The translations under genes were made by a program, and so were the position numbers. The notes under the pieces were generated by a model. That model had not been told where the DNA came from. It did no database searches and saw nothing but the letters and a program-made list of their open reading frames with translations. From contig JAJEKV010000041.1 of the NCBI GenBank assembly GCA_021234155.1, positions 10,437,018 to 10,501,017 on the forward strand: a stretch of 64,000 bases of DNA. Reading direction: 5' to 3'. This document shows, piece by piece, positions 39,001-47,187 of this stretch (positions are counted from its first letter, which is position 1; the number at the start of each line of letters is the position of its first letter). The stretch comes from Isoetes taiwanensis (lineage: Eukaryota; Streptophyta; Lycopodiopsida; Isoetales; Isoetaceae).

Positions 39001-42000
39001 TCTTCAATATTTTGATTTTACTATGTATATGTTACTGGGATGCACATTACTTCCTCCTGGATGTTCATACTCTACAATTTTTATTGGTTTGGTAATTATA
39101 CCAAGATGCTAATAAATCTTTATTTCCCTTCGGGTCTTACGTAGACGTTAATAAATCTTTCTTTCTTTCTTTCTTTCTTCAACGCCTCCCAGAAAATTAA
39201 AAGTGTGCAATGTGAAAGGAATGACAAAGCTAGATGGCCAAATACTAAATTTGGAAACATTTTATTGAAGATATTGCAGGCCAGAACATCTCCTTGGGTC
39301 ATTTTCAAATGCCTTGGGGTCTCAAATACAATCCCACTCTGCAATTGATAGCACAGCCATTTAAAATTTCCAGATGTAACTATAGAAATTGCATTATTGT
39401 AATGCTACTCCCTTAGAGAGCACATTCTGATCCATCAAGCTCAATCTGCCTTATGGCATCATAGATATGATGGGCATCTATGTTTTAATCAAGCCATGCT
39501 TTCAGGAGAAGGAAGAACTGTTGGATGTCCTCGGGAAGAAATGTAAAGAGGAGGTCAGCAAGCATATTGTGTTGGCAAAAGTTTCCAGTCTTTGATCAAA
39601 ATAACCACATAACAAAAAACCACTACTTGCAATCTTCTATCTTCGAGAATTTGAGGTCGAGTAGCCCACATTTTTCTGATTCGTGTCCATATTCCCGTTT
39701 CACCTTCAATACCTGCAAATTAATCATGTTATATGGGTTCTAAACTCCATTGTTAACAAAAGGTAAAAGCATCATGAATTTGAAGAATTAATGTTTGTCT
39801 TCCATAGGTATAACTAGTTTCTGATCGTTAGACACCATCATTTAGAGCAAAAGAAGGCAAGATGGTTACCAGGGAGGGAGGGAGGGAGGGAGGGAGGGAG
39901 GGAGGGAGGAAGGAAGGAAGATTATATTAATGTCTACGAGAGACCGCTTGGGTCTATGAGACCAAAGAAAAGCTATTCTTCCTTAGTATAATGCGTTCCT
40001 TCAGTGATTCTGCAGAACATGCTGTGCATTCTGCAACATAACTTACTCGAGAAGGTGTTTGTGTCTCAATTCCAATATCATAAAAGTATACTTTGTTGCT
40101 CCAAGATCCAACACATGCGACCTGTCAGCATTAGAGATATAAGTTTCCATATTCAAAATCAGTACCCCATAGAAATTATCATACTTCGTCTTGATTAAAA
40201 GGGTTCCATTGCACAGACTCAAGCTTCTCACGATGGACTAAAATCTGCAATAAGCATGCATCTCTACCTGCACATATAACCAAGTCAGGGGATATTCTTG
40301 AAATATACAATAAGTATTTTGTTGATGGCTTGGGTGAAATCTAAAGAAACAAGTCGGGACATCCCAACTTGCCTGTTTTATTTGAGGGTTTGATACATGA
40401 AATCGTACCGTGAATGGATGATTGTAAATCATCAGGTTGGGCATTACAATACAAGGTTTCATATTCGTAGATTGAGAGTGTTCCGTCATTGCTTACAGCG
40501 GCCAAATAAACTCCCTGGAATACAGTTAAAATGCCATTTAGTGCTTTTCAATAGCTACAGATCTGTTCACTTTGGTCATGAAGTTAAGAATTATTGGCTA
40601 AAATAAGTTAAATTTTGGATATGAAAAAAAAAAGCTTGCTCCGCATTATGATACTTTCAGATGATCTTTCTGGTAACATTCATCGATGATATGCTGCATC
40701 TCAATGCTAACCTGTCTAACTTGATGACACCTAAATTGAGTTGCCATACCCAGAGGTGAGTCGTCAGATAACATGACATGATACTTGGTCAGGTCTCAAT
40801 GCCGACCTGTCTAACATGATGACCCTAAATTGACTTATCCACGTGGTGACATAGTGATCATGTGATGATGACTCGGTGTTACATTTTTGTTAATCACTTT
40901 CACATTTGCAATCCTTTAGCTCCTAGCACTAGTGGCCTGGGTCTTCTTTCAGCAACCTCTTGATCTGATTGTTAATCATTGTTTTAACCTATTATTTGCC
41001 TCCCTACAGCTAGCTATACGTTAAGTGAATCCATCTGCTACTCGTAGCTTGGGACAAGACAGCAGCTTGATAGTTTCCCAACCTAAGTATTCTCGGATAT
41101 GCCAAACCTGATATCTACTGCGTGGTCAGTGGATGACAATTAGGAAGATAGCATTTCAATGGCAAAGGTAATGTCAGGCCTGGTTATGGGATACATCAAC
41201 CCACTGCCTGTATAGAGTATCAGCATCCTCATGAGTGTGTAATGTTCAGTGCTGACCTGTTTCAAAGCCATGTGAGCTGTTTAACAGTTTGACAAATAGA
41301 CATGAGTGCAAGAGGTATAACCTTTGGCAACAGCCCTGGTTTTAAGCTTATCAATTGACAGACCAGAATGCAATTTGGTTTTGAAACCCAATTCCCCACC
41401 TCCTAGATTCTTTTTGTTTCATCTCTATTCACCATTCATAATGATTCTTGAGCATTCCATCAATAATCAGCTAGATATTAAAATGAATCTAAATGAAAGA
41501 CGTGATTGTCTCAACTAAAACTAAACAACAATAAATTTTCTGAGTCACCTTATTATCAAACTGGATGTCTGAGATATATGATCTGGAAATAAATAGAAAT
41601 AAATGTCCGATTAGCTAACACCGACAGGCGTCTAAGACAAATAGAAAAAAAAAACATCATCAGTGCATTCTTTTAACTGGAAAAAGATTGCAAATCTTTT
41701 GTGACATATTGGATGATGAAAACTTTATTGCTACAAGAGTTAGTGAAACTAGCTCACCATCATTTGTTTCCACTGCTGGTCCAGAGAACAACCTTTTGGT
41801 AAGGAAATTCCATTGCAAGAATATCTCACCTTAAACCATACCCAGGCCATTACTCTGCCCCTTAAGGTTAATCTTCTCCAAGACCACAGCATCTATGACT
41901 AAGAGCTTATTCAAGGATGCTAGAAGACGTTCAAACAGTACGTTCATCACAAAAAATATCATCTAGTGCATTTATATTTTTCTGAAACCTCTGTTTTGCA

Positions 42001-44273
42001 TGACGATTTGCGGCATCATTTGTTGCCTCCACATTAAGTTGATAGATAAAGAGATAGCCATTCTAAATCAAATTCCATTGGGGCAGCCCAATGAGAGCCC
42101 TTTGCAAACTGCCATTTTCTGAATCCTTACTCAGCAAGCCCCTTTAAGCACTTAAAAGCAGGCCAAATTCTGGTTTGGCCTCACTGGCTTATGCATTTTG
42201 AAGAAATACAATCTGGAATGCTGCATTCATTTGCAATGAGGCAGTAGCAATCTCTGCTGACATAATTAGTAAAGGACAGATGCTTTGCTCATAATCATCC
42301 TTGATGAGAAGTATGTTGGAGTTCCTCTACTTGTGTTCATTCGTTGACTGTTAGATTCATTTCTCATATTGATGCCACCTACAAAGTCACTGGTTAAACC
42401 AAAGTGTTGAAGAGAAAAACTCCTAGCCAATTTTTAACCAAATTATTGAAGAGAAGAGCTTCTAGCCAACCCTTGAAAACCAACTTGGAAGCATTTCTTT
42501 TCTAAAATGGTCTATGAGACATGAGAGACAAAGAACAAGTTACAGAGGAAAGAAAGAGTTGATCTAATGGGGAAAACATATATTAAAATACAAAGGGCCT
42601 TTTAGTAAGCCCTTGTTTGTTCACCTCACCCTTATTAGTCTACGTAGGACAGATATGTCTAACCCAGACCTGGTATCCCCAAAACTGGTATCCAAATGGA
42701 AGTCTAATCTACTTATAGAAAGGTTCGTATAAAAAAAGCCCATATTTCTCTCTCTCCAATAATGAGCTTGGTTGTTATATTCTATATCTCAGGACATGCA
42801 AAGAACACTTTACAAAATTCTTAGGACATTTATAATAAGTTTAAGATACCATGGTTGTGTAATTTAAGGACCAAACCCATGTTGCTGATATATAAACGTA
42901 GTAAGTGTAGTTCCTTTTTATAGTTTAGGGGTTTATGTTTAGTTTCTAAATATGCCCTTGTTGGTACGAAAATATAAACTGCATATGAACCACAGACACC
43001 AACATACTTCTAATGCACATGCTGTAAGACGATCTAAAGCTGAAGAAATATCGTAGATGGGCCACACAACATGGAAGATTTTTGTCATAGACATGTTCCT
43101 TTCATACAATAGACAAAAATAAGCCTCCAAATACATAAAGCAGTATTTTGAGCAAAAGATTTGACGCATCAACTATTACCTGTGGCATATTCTTGATGCC
43201 CTCCAATCTGATGCTCCGAGAGGCAAGACCTGAAGTATTAATCTTCAATAAGCCTTAAACACAGTATCCAAGTAGAGGGGGACATTGGAAAATAGTCAAG
43301 TTTTCCTAATAATGACAGAATCAGGTTTTTTCTATTTCCATATCCTATGCCTGAAGAATTTGCACAAACACTTACACGTTGAAGTAAATCTGGCTGTTGG
43401 AATGCTCCTTTCTGATTCCAAAAGAGAAATATTACATACCAATGAGATAAACTTAAACATGCAGAATTACAGCCTTGCCTTCAATATTCTGTTCCATATT
43501 TCATGTATGAAAGCACATCCTGTAATAAGACATTTACCAATCGGCCAATGGAGATCCTTCCTGGCCGTTGAGACTCGATACAGTTGACTTAACAAAGCCC
43601 TTTGTTAATGTTACGAATATATATCTTGAATGTTATCCTTTCCATATGTGGCCGGACGATCGTTAATTACTTTTTGGGAACTAACAGCTGACCACATCAT
43701 CAATGGTAGTTTAAATGCATAAATCTTGTTCTTGGTGCTTTCCTTATAAGATTGACCATTGAATAAATAGCACTTACCTGTGAAAAAGATTGTAGCTTCA
43801 AGTCAACAATCATATGCTTAAAAGCGGGAGAAAAACGTCCTTGAATTTCAGCAGCTCCTACTATTTCATGCCGCCTGTTATCATCATTCAAGTTTATAGT
43901 CTGCTCTCGTTTCCTGAACTACATGACCTGTTTCAAGAGCATTACGATCAGATGCAATGTGCTAGTAACTTGCCTGCTAAGGAAGTTTTTGCTATCGAAT
44001 GCAGTTACTGGCAAGTCCGATTGCTTGTGTAAAAATTTCTCCATGTCTACTTAAGACCTTGACATGTATTCGAATCAGCGATACCGCCAAAAAACATCAA
44101 ATTGGTTTTTGCATATTATTACTTTCCTAGATGATTGTGATTTCTGGATAAATTCCATAATCCGATGCCCGTCATTTGCATTTCGGAAAACTCACGGAAT
44201 ACCCGACGGCCTATTGTCCAATCCACTAAAAACAACTTGCATTCTGCCCTCTCCGCCAATGGCGCCTTGCCAC
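27033..44273 (-). CDS. WD40-repeat beta-propeller protein (17-exon gene, minus strand)
   Basis: I assembled 17 exons by joining GT-AG introns in phase; the stop is TAG at 27035-27033. Exons 2-17 give about 433 residues; tentative exon 1 adds about 50. Seven blade-like units are visible: VYLAAVSNDGTLSIYEYETL; a unit ending VACVGSWSNKVYFYDIG; GLLDLKFSKIED to AIYTWDKRTGD; LNSLQLATDEQ to QILSWDLRGG; VHTISSNPVCGHHLAFSLNS with SGAVDLLQ; IFAVGSLLAAEVHFLDFT; and ALSSHPTNDHIVIGTE. A conserved-looking linker HLHCPPPPWL lies between blades 5 and 6. WD40 propellers act as protein-binding scaffolds. The WDKR and WDLR ends of blades 3 and 4 fit the WDxR signature of CUL4-DDB1 substrate receptors, so an E3-receptor role is possible but inferred. 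The order resembles an uncharacterised plant WD40 family that I recall only loosely. No in-frame stop or frameshift occurs inside the exons, so the gene may be active despite transposon-filled introns. The start codon is not fixed. Confidence 0.8.
27154..27265 (-). CDS. WD40 gene, exon 16
   Basis: Encodes KSSSLTDADQPRIVAVSQDP and VALSSHPTNDHIVIGTE, ending GAG|GTCACT. The intron before it is only 49 nt (27266-27314) and ends TACTAAACGTAG, which includes a branch-point-like TACTAAAC. Confidence 0.83.
27315..27403 (-). CDS. WD40 gene, exon 15
   Basis: A GTCACAG acceptor leads to IFAVGSLLAAEVHFLDFT and LGYRSRYAVDK, ending AAAAG|GTATGT two bases into a codon. It forms the sixth blade. Confidence 0.85.
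27479..27548 (-). CDS. WD40 gene, exon 14 (70 nt)
   Basis: Starts after TTTTTTCAG and encodes NDVSGGFQSK and VHRRKPCWLTSHS, ending TCA|GTAAGT. An alternative acceptor 14 bases inside would break the frame. Confidence 0.85.
27611..27676 (-). CDS. WD40 gene, exon 13 (66 nt)
   Basis: A CATGCAG acceptor leads to SGAVDLLQSCITHLHCPPPP and WL, with the last Leu codon split at CT|GTATGT. The four-proline linker is the most distinctive motif of the protein. Confidence 0.86.
29189..29280 (-). CDS. WD40 gene, exon 12
   Basis: A TTTCTGCAG acceptor leads to AETEIVNSGVHTISSNPVCG and HHLAFSLNSG, ending TG|GTATGT so that a Trp codon is completed by exon 13. The preceding 2.7-kb intron contains a LINE fragment. 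Confidence 0.86.
29281..32000. other. WD40 gene intron with LINE fragment
   Basis: This 2.7-kb intron separates exons 11 and 12. It holds a plus-strand (antisense to the gene) LINE fragment at about 30.4-31.4 kb. The remainder shows no gene. Confidence 0.75.
30400..31430 (+). mobile_element. Decayed LINE fragment (RT to C-terminal zinc motif)
   Basis: Near 30441-30480 the plus strand encodes LLYADDIVLAKASSNAL, the YADD active-site strand of a LINE RT. Frameshifted C-terminal sequence follows. Near 31160-31240 comes a segment with VDDEHQFSLSCLAYETLRNQ, which fits the E-x-x-Q/H-F-x-x-x-C end of the LINE CCHC motif. It inserted antisense to the WD40 gene, inside its intron. Frames change several times, so it is inactive. 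Confidence 0.75.
32001..32066 (-). CDS. WD40 gene, exon 11 (66 nt)
   Basis: Encodes VYHPPMGTLKL and TSMLEAIPSLR in 22 codons between a GTGGCAG acceptor and a CGG|GTACC donor, phase 0 at both ends. Another frame is also open, so frame choice rests on its fit to both neighbours. Confidence 0.75.
32134..32158 (-). mobile_element. Possible Helitron 3' terminus
   Basis: On the minus strand the sequence CCCATAGCATGGG can form a 5-bp stem; it is followed by eight bases, then CTAG and T. Helitron 3' ends have a hairpin about 10 bases before a CTRR terminus and insert between A and T. The stem here is short, so chance is possible. The body would extend towards higher coordinates within this intron. 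I could not identify the 5' TC end. Confidence 0.35.
33658..33747 (-). CDS. WD40 gene, exon 10 (WDLR blade)
   Basis: A TGTTTCAG acceptor leads to ILYAATEGGQILSWDLRGGS and QSAAFRSPTE. To stay in frame with exon 11 the exon must end at 33658 with a GC donor (GAG|GCAGGT), or at 33649 with TAT|GTTAAG. The obvious GCAG|GTTATG donor (33654) breaks the frame. Confidence 0.83.
34308..34350 (+). mobile_element. Degenerate LINE 3' end
   Basis: The sequence ggtctcataaaccctatgg followed by ‘ctaataaa’ resembles the 3' terminus of the LINE at 38598-38664 (ggtctcatagaccc ... attaataaatc). The stem-loop is degraded here and the simple tail is short. It lies in the intron between exons 9 and 10. Confidence 0.45.
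34599..34731 (-). CDS. WD40 gene, exon 9 (WDKR blade)
   Basis: Starts after AAAATAG and encodes VFSCSQNGAIYTWDKRTGD and LYASPSVGALNSLQLATDEQ, ending CAG|GTAAAT. A second acceptor 15 bases inside (CATGTAG) is in phase and could give a shorter form. The 4.9-kb intron before it holds a copia fragment, an LTR and LINE sequences. Confidence 0.88.
35167..35178 (-). other. Copia primer-binding site (initiator tRNA-Met)
   Basis: The minus strand reads TGGTATCAGAGC, the standard plant copia primer-binding site, complementary to the 3' end of initiator tRNA-Met. It lies two bases inside the LTR at 35181-35346, as expected for the 5' end of an internal region. Confidence 0.85.
35181..35346 (-). repeat. 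Copia LTR
   Basis: On the minus strand this runs from TGTTAAAATAGTATG to CACTCAACA, giving TGTT...AACA ends, and is followed by the primer-binding site. It is about 166 bp, or 141 bp if it starts at the alternative TGTTGTATATG. Such short LTRs occur in small copia families. It lies downstream of a truncated copia pol in the same orientation. Confidence 0.65.
35372..37046 (-). mobile_element. Ty1/copia fragment (gag to integrase C-terminus)
   Basis: On the minus strand, gag opens at the ATG at 37045 with NPWKYFTHPVFDIDNYFTWR and carries several stops. A degenerate zinc knuckle (CWCTVVKSHIKRDC, with only one residue between the first two Cys) lies near 36270. The protease begins with AWFIDSGATKHLAG near 36095. 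Integrase has SKCAEWKNRTLMNLARSMF and LWAEAVLTAAYLCNRAPTQ, with its C-terminal region (GHQVIFIRYPSNMKGWRCFD) near 35580. RT and RNase H are absent; the sequence stops at about 35372 and an LTR with primer-binding site follows. It lies in the WD40 intron between exons 8 and 9, in the sense orientation. Confidence 0.88.
37370..38664 (+). mobile_element. LINE 3' portion with CCHC motif and (CTTT)n tail
   Basis: The plus strand contains a repeated C-terminal module: RRICKLCQLGEVNEEHFIFT followed by Cys, and about 190 bases later DRKCPMCDLNMVETEEHFIF followed by T-C. Each fits CX2CX8-10HX4C. The element ends with ggtctcatagacccttcggg, a stem-loop, then acattaataaatc and six CTTT units (38641-38664) instead of poly(A). 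It lies in a WD40 intron, antisense to the gene. The duplicated zinc module may be original or a small rearrangement. The RT region is missing or decayed. Confidence 0.8.
39126..39179 (+). mobile_element. Short LINE 3' end with (CTTT)n tail
   Basis: The terminal part cccttcgggtcttacgtaga, then gttaataaatc and a CTTT tail, is almost identical to the end of the LINE at 38664. Only about 30 bases of LINE are present, so it is an extreme 5' truncation or a local duplication of the neighbouring tail. Confidence 0.75.
39627..39712 (-). CDS. WD40 gene, exon 8
   Basis: A TTTGCAG acceptor leads to VLKVKREYGHESEKCGLLDL and KFSKIEDC, then a donor AA|GTAGTG two bases into a codon. The intron 5' of it (39713-40046) carries a reversed LINE tail. 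Confidence 0.85.
39871..39965 (-). mobile_element. Reversed LINE 3' end with purine-rich microsatellite tail
   Basis: On the minus strand the sequence is ggtctcatagacccaagcgg tctctcgtagacattaatataatc followed by TTCC and then TCCC repeats (seen on the plus strand as a GGGA run at 39871-39908). It matches the tail of the plus-strand LINE at 38598-38664, including a stem-loop with a different loop. It lies in the 334-nt intron between exons 7 and 8. Confidence 0.75.
40047..40121 (-). CDS. WD40 gene, exon 7 (75 nt)
   Basis: A CTGACAG acceptor leads to VACVGSWSNKVYFYDIG and ETQTPSR, then CGA|GTAAGT. The exon is exactly 25 codons, phase 0 to phase 0, and continues the blade begun in exon 6. Confidence 0.87.
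40185..40237 (-). CDS. WD40 gene, exon 6 (53 nt)
   Basis: Encodes HREKLESVQWNPFNQDE, with the WNP signature common at WD40 strand starts. The acceptor is ATTTTAG and the donor GAA|GTATGA; both phases match their neighbours. Confidence 0.85.
40409..40514 (-). CDS. WD40 gene, exon 5
   Basis: After an ATTCCAG acceptor this exon encodes GVYLAAVSNDGTLSIYEYET and the loop LYCNAQPDDLQSSIH, ending one base into a codon at CACG|GTACG. It is a clear WD40 blade strand pair. Confidence 0.85.
41030..41420 (-). mobile_element. Copia reverse-transcriptase remnant with internal deletion
   Basis: On the minus strand, near 41390, there is NWVSKPN; then, after a frame change, SIDKLKTRAVAKGYTS (fits the copia motif DGSIxRxKARLVAKGYTQ). 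After a gap comes LKQVSTEHYTLMRMLILYTG and SGLMYPITRPDITFAIEMLS, the copia RT C-terminal region. The central YVDD part is missing. It lies in the intron between WD40 exons 4 and 5. Confidence 0.75.
43180..43229 (-). CDS. WD40 gene, exon 4 (50 nt)
   Basis: Follows a CTTCAG acceptor and encodes LASRSIRLEGIKNMPQ, ending CAG|GTAATAG in phase 0, directly readable into GVYLAAVSND of exon 5. The 2.7-kb intron between them carries a copia RT remnant. Confidence 0.65.
43378..43411 (-). CDS. WD40 gene, exon 3 (34 nt)
   Basis: A micro-exon after an AATCAG acceptor, encoding KGAFQQPDLLQ. The donor that keeps frame is CAAC|GTGTAAG, leaving one base; the stronger-looking GT two bases further would break the frame. 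Confidence 0.55.
43778..43913 (-). CDS. WD40 gene, exon 2
   Basis: Encodes RRHEIVGAAEIQGRFSPAFK and VDLKLQSFSQ, ending at a perfect CAG|GTAAGT donor. Two acceptors fit the same phase: TTCAG before 43913 and AACAG before 43874. The end is in phase 0. Confidence 0.6.
44123..44273 (-). CDS. WD40 gene, tentative exon 1
   Basis: The minus strand is open from before the CGCCAG acceptor-like site to an AAA|GTAATAA donor and encodes AECKLFLVDWTIGRRVFREF. It ends two bases into a codon, which fits the one-base start of exon 2. No ATG precedes it in frame within this exon; the first in-frame ATG is internal (EMQMTGIGLW). The true start may be that ATG or may lie in an exon further upstream. A transcript would settle it. 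Confidence 0.4.
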
Positions 44274-44322
44274 CTGGCGTACTCTCATTTCCAGAACATA
44301 AGATTAGTTTTGTTTTTGTTCA

Positions 44323-44446
44323 TTTACGGCACGTTCTTCCTGTTTACTTAGCATTCTTTCTATTTACCTTGCATTCCGTGTTTTTTACTTATCATTCAGC
44401 TCCGTTTACCTCACGTTCAGCTTCTTTTACCTTACATTCCAACCTG
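44323..44446. repeat. 21-bp minisatellite, six degenerate units
   Basis: Six units of 20-21 bp begin with TTTAC and contain a CATTC or CGTTC core at position 10-14, for example TTTACTTAGCATTCTTTCTA and TTTACCTTGCATTCCGTGTTT. The array lies directly upstream of tentative WD40 exon 1, where a promoter or 5' untranslated region might be. Because 21 is a multiple of three, it creates an apparent seven-residue repeat in a plus-strand ORF, which I do not take as coding. Confidence 0.75.
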
Positions 44447-44479
44447 CAAAATGCATCTCAAGTTATTTTCACGTTTCAA

Positions 44480-44568
44480 GAATGCTTGTTTTACTGAGAT
44501 TCTGGGCATGTCCGCGCTGCCGCGCGTCGGCATTTTCCATACCCAGAATCTCAGCAAAGCAAGCATTC
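44480..44568. repeat. Imperfect 31-bp hairpin
   Basis: The left arm (44480-44510) begins gaatgcttgttttactgaga and the right arm (44538-44568) is its reverse complement with three mismatches. The 27-base loop is G+C-rich (tccgcgctgccgcgcgtcgg...). The structure could be a foldback element, a small-RNA precursor-like hairpin or a cruciform-prone site. No flanking duplication was found. Confidence 0.8.
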
Positions 44569-44869
44569 CTGTATACAGAATGCTCCACATCACCATATGG
44601 TATCATATCATAACTAGAAAAGGGAAAGTGCGAGCCCTTTTTCTTTTGCACTCATCCTTTGGCCTCGGCCTCGACTTGGAGTTTGGCACTAACTCCTCGA
44701 CCTTGGCCTCAATCTGGAGATATGCACATCTCTGCATGCAATGCTTACATTATTTTTGTCACTTTTTGTTCATGGAGATGCAGTAGGGGGGCCCTTTTCT
44801 TTTTCATTGATTCCTCGGCCGAGGCTTGGATCTCGACTTGGAGTTTGGCCTATTCGACCTCTGCCTCTA

Positions 44870-45670
44870 CCAATTCGAAAGTATCACACACATGTTGAGC
44901 TAACTGACATACATCCATGAGGACCTTTACCGCATCTACTACCAATTCTAAAGTATCACACATGAGGGGCTTATCCATACCTACTGCTTACTGCCAATTT
45001 TAAAGTATCACACATGAGGAGTTGTCTCACATCTACTGCCTATTTCGAAGTATCACACATGTGAAGCTTACACACACCTACTACCAATACCTACTACCAA
45101 TTCCAATGTATCACACCTGTTAGGAGCTTACTCACACCTATTACCAATTCCAAAGTATCACCCATGAGAAGCTGACTCACACCTATTGCCAATTTCTGCC
45201 AATTCCAAAGTTACGGAGCTTAGTCGCACTTGCTGCTAATTTCAAAATATCACATGAAGCACCTACTCATGCCTACTATTATGCACGCCCATAGATGCAT
45301 ATCTTAGTTAACATTCATTGATCAATCTACGAGGAGCTTACTACTACTTACTACCAATTCTGAAGTATCACCCACTAGGCACTTACTACCAATTCCAAAG
45401 TATCACCTATTAGGAGTTTAGTCACACCTACTACTGATTCTAAAGTATCACCCATAAGAGTTGACTCACACCTACTGCTAATTTAGAAGTATCACATATG
45501 AGAAGCTGACTCACATCTACTACAGATTCAAAGTATCATCCATGTAGAGCTTACACACACCTACTACCAACACCTACAACATATTCCAAAGTATCACACA
45601 TTGGGAGCTTACTCACATCTACTACCAATTCCGAAGTGCCACCCATGAGAAGTTTACTCACACTTACACC
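44870..45670. repeat. Degenerate minisatellite, roughly 45-60-bp period
   Basis: About 15 imperfect units contain the cores ctactaccaattccaaagta, tcacacatgaggagctta and ctcacac. Spacing varies because some units have lost or doubled the ctactacc part. The divergence shows an old array that has not been homogenised. It lies upstream of the WD40 gene. No coding content was seen. Confidence 0.85.
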
Positions 45671-46092
45671 TTGTTTTGGTCGGCATATTGCTCAGAGATT
45701 GATCTTATGTGTTTGGAGGTATACTATCATTATCGAGTTACATCGGATGTTGTGAAAGCTTCCTCTGGAAACATAATATTTGATCGTTAGTTCCGCTCCA
45801 TTATTGCTATTAGCTGAAAAGCCCTTTGATGAGTACATATGCATAGGTCAGAGAAATAATATTTTCTCCATAGGTTTGATTTGATATTGGATTTTGCTCA
45901 AATGGCTGAATATTTTAGGATAAGGTTTACACACTTTATGCAATTTATGAACTAGAAATCCTTGTGTTAGTATAGCTTTGCTGTGAGCCCAAATTTTTCA
46001 TGTCCAGTCCACCAACCGTTTTCAGTTCTTCCTAAGAGTTCCTGACACATTTATTGAATGGTTGCATCCACTTCCATTTCATGGTAGTTGTT

Positions 46093-46808
46093 CTGGTATT
46101 TCTTATCTTGGCTTTACTCATTATATACCTTTTTCCTCTGTTCATATGTTTTGTGATATATCTTATGCATAAATATATGTGTTGAGGAAATGATAATGAA
46201 ATTTTTGAATTCATTTTCTATTGCAATGCCCAGTTCTACTTGCCCTACTATCTCACACATCGTGCTAAGTTTTTTAATACATTAATACATGAACTTATAC
46301 AATGCCTTGATAGAGGGATGTATGAATAACTGGTATTTCTTGGCTTGGCTTGGCTTAACTCATTATATACCTTTTTCCTCTGTTCATGTCTATGTTTTGT
46401 GATATATCTTATGCATTTGAGGAAATGATAATGAAATTCTCGAATTCATTTTCTATTGCAATGCCCAGTTCTACTTGCCCTACTATCTCACACATCGTGC
46501 TAAACTTTTTAATACATTAATACATGAACTTATACAATGCCTTGATAGAGGGATGTGTGAATAACTGGTATTTCTTGGCTTGGCTTAACTCATTATATAC
46601 CTTTGTCCTTTGTTCATGTCTATATTTTGTGATATATCTTATGCATAAATATATGTGTTGAGGAAATGATAATGAAATTCTCGAATTAAATTTCTATTGC
46701 AATGCCCAGTTCTACTTGCCCTACTATCTCACACATCGTGCTAAGCTTTTTAATACATTAATACATGAACTTTTACAATGCCTTAATAGAGCTATGTGTG
46801 AATATTGT
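46093..46808. repeat. Three tandem copies of a unit of about 236 bp
   Basis: Copies start at 46093, 46330 and 46565 with ctggtatttctt and carry the same blocks in order: attatatacctttttcctct, gatatatcttatgcat, aggaaatgataatgaaat, tgcccagttctacttgccct and ‘acacatcgtgctaa’. Copies differ by scattered substitutions and a short indel (the ‘aaatatatgtgttg’ block is lost in copy 2). It is satellite-like in size but only a triplet. Confidence 0.9.
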
Positions 46809-47187
46809 TCGCTTCCGGACTTGATAAGAATGTAACTCTAGACTAGTTTATGCAAAGTAAAAGATATTGAAGCATGACCACAAAGTTCAAGCCAAAGAAG
46901 TAGAGAGCTCTAACTCTAAGAATAGAGTGAGAAGAAAGAAGAGTTTATTTTGGAGGAATTTTGGTGCTGAAAATTTTGTTTGTTCTGGAGGTATTTTGCT
47001 GGCAAAATTCGTTGTTTTGCAGGGCAACATGCACAACATACTTCCATTCCTTTTTCTTATCTTCAGATATTCTCCATACAATGGCAGAAAGAGATGCCGT
47101 AGTTTTAAGGTATACTGGTATTAGAATCAAGTATGTCAATGTGCCTTCTCAAAGCCTTCACAAAATAATAATGGTTGTATTTGGCAG

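Larger units (their letters stand above)
34732..39626. other. WD40 gene intron packed with retroelements
   Basis: This is the largest intron (about 4.9 kb, between exons 8 and 9). In minus-strand order it contains a LINE tail (39126-39179), a LINE 3' portion (37370-38664), a copia gag-to-integrase fragment (35372-37046), a copia LTR (35181-35346) and a primer-binding site with about 120 bases of leader. Both flanking exons are open, with correct splice sites, so the intron seems to tolerate this load. Confidence 0.75.

Noticed and set aside
44165-44497. Plus-strand ORF with a seven-residue repeat (FTLHSVF-like)
   Set aside because: The repeat is the 21-bp minisatellite read in frame. The opposite strand fits the WD40 exon better, and nothing else supports coding on the plus strand.
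44870-45670. Regular repeats that might be taken for a CRISPR array
   Set aside because: Units are degenerate, spacing is irregular, there are no unique equal-length spacers and the context is plant nuclear DNA. It is a minisatellite.
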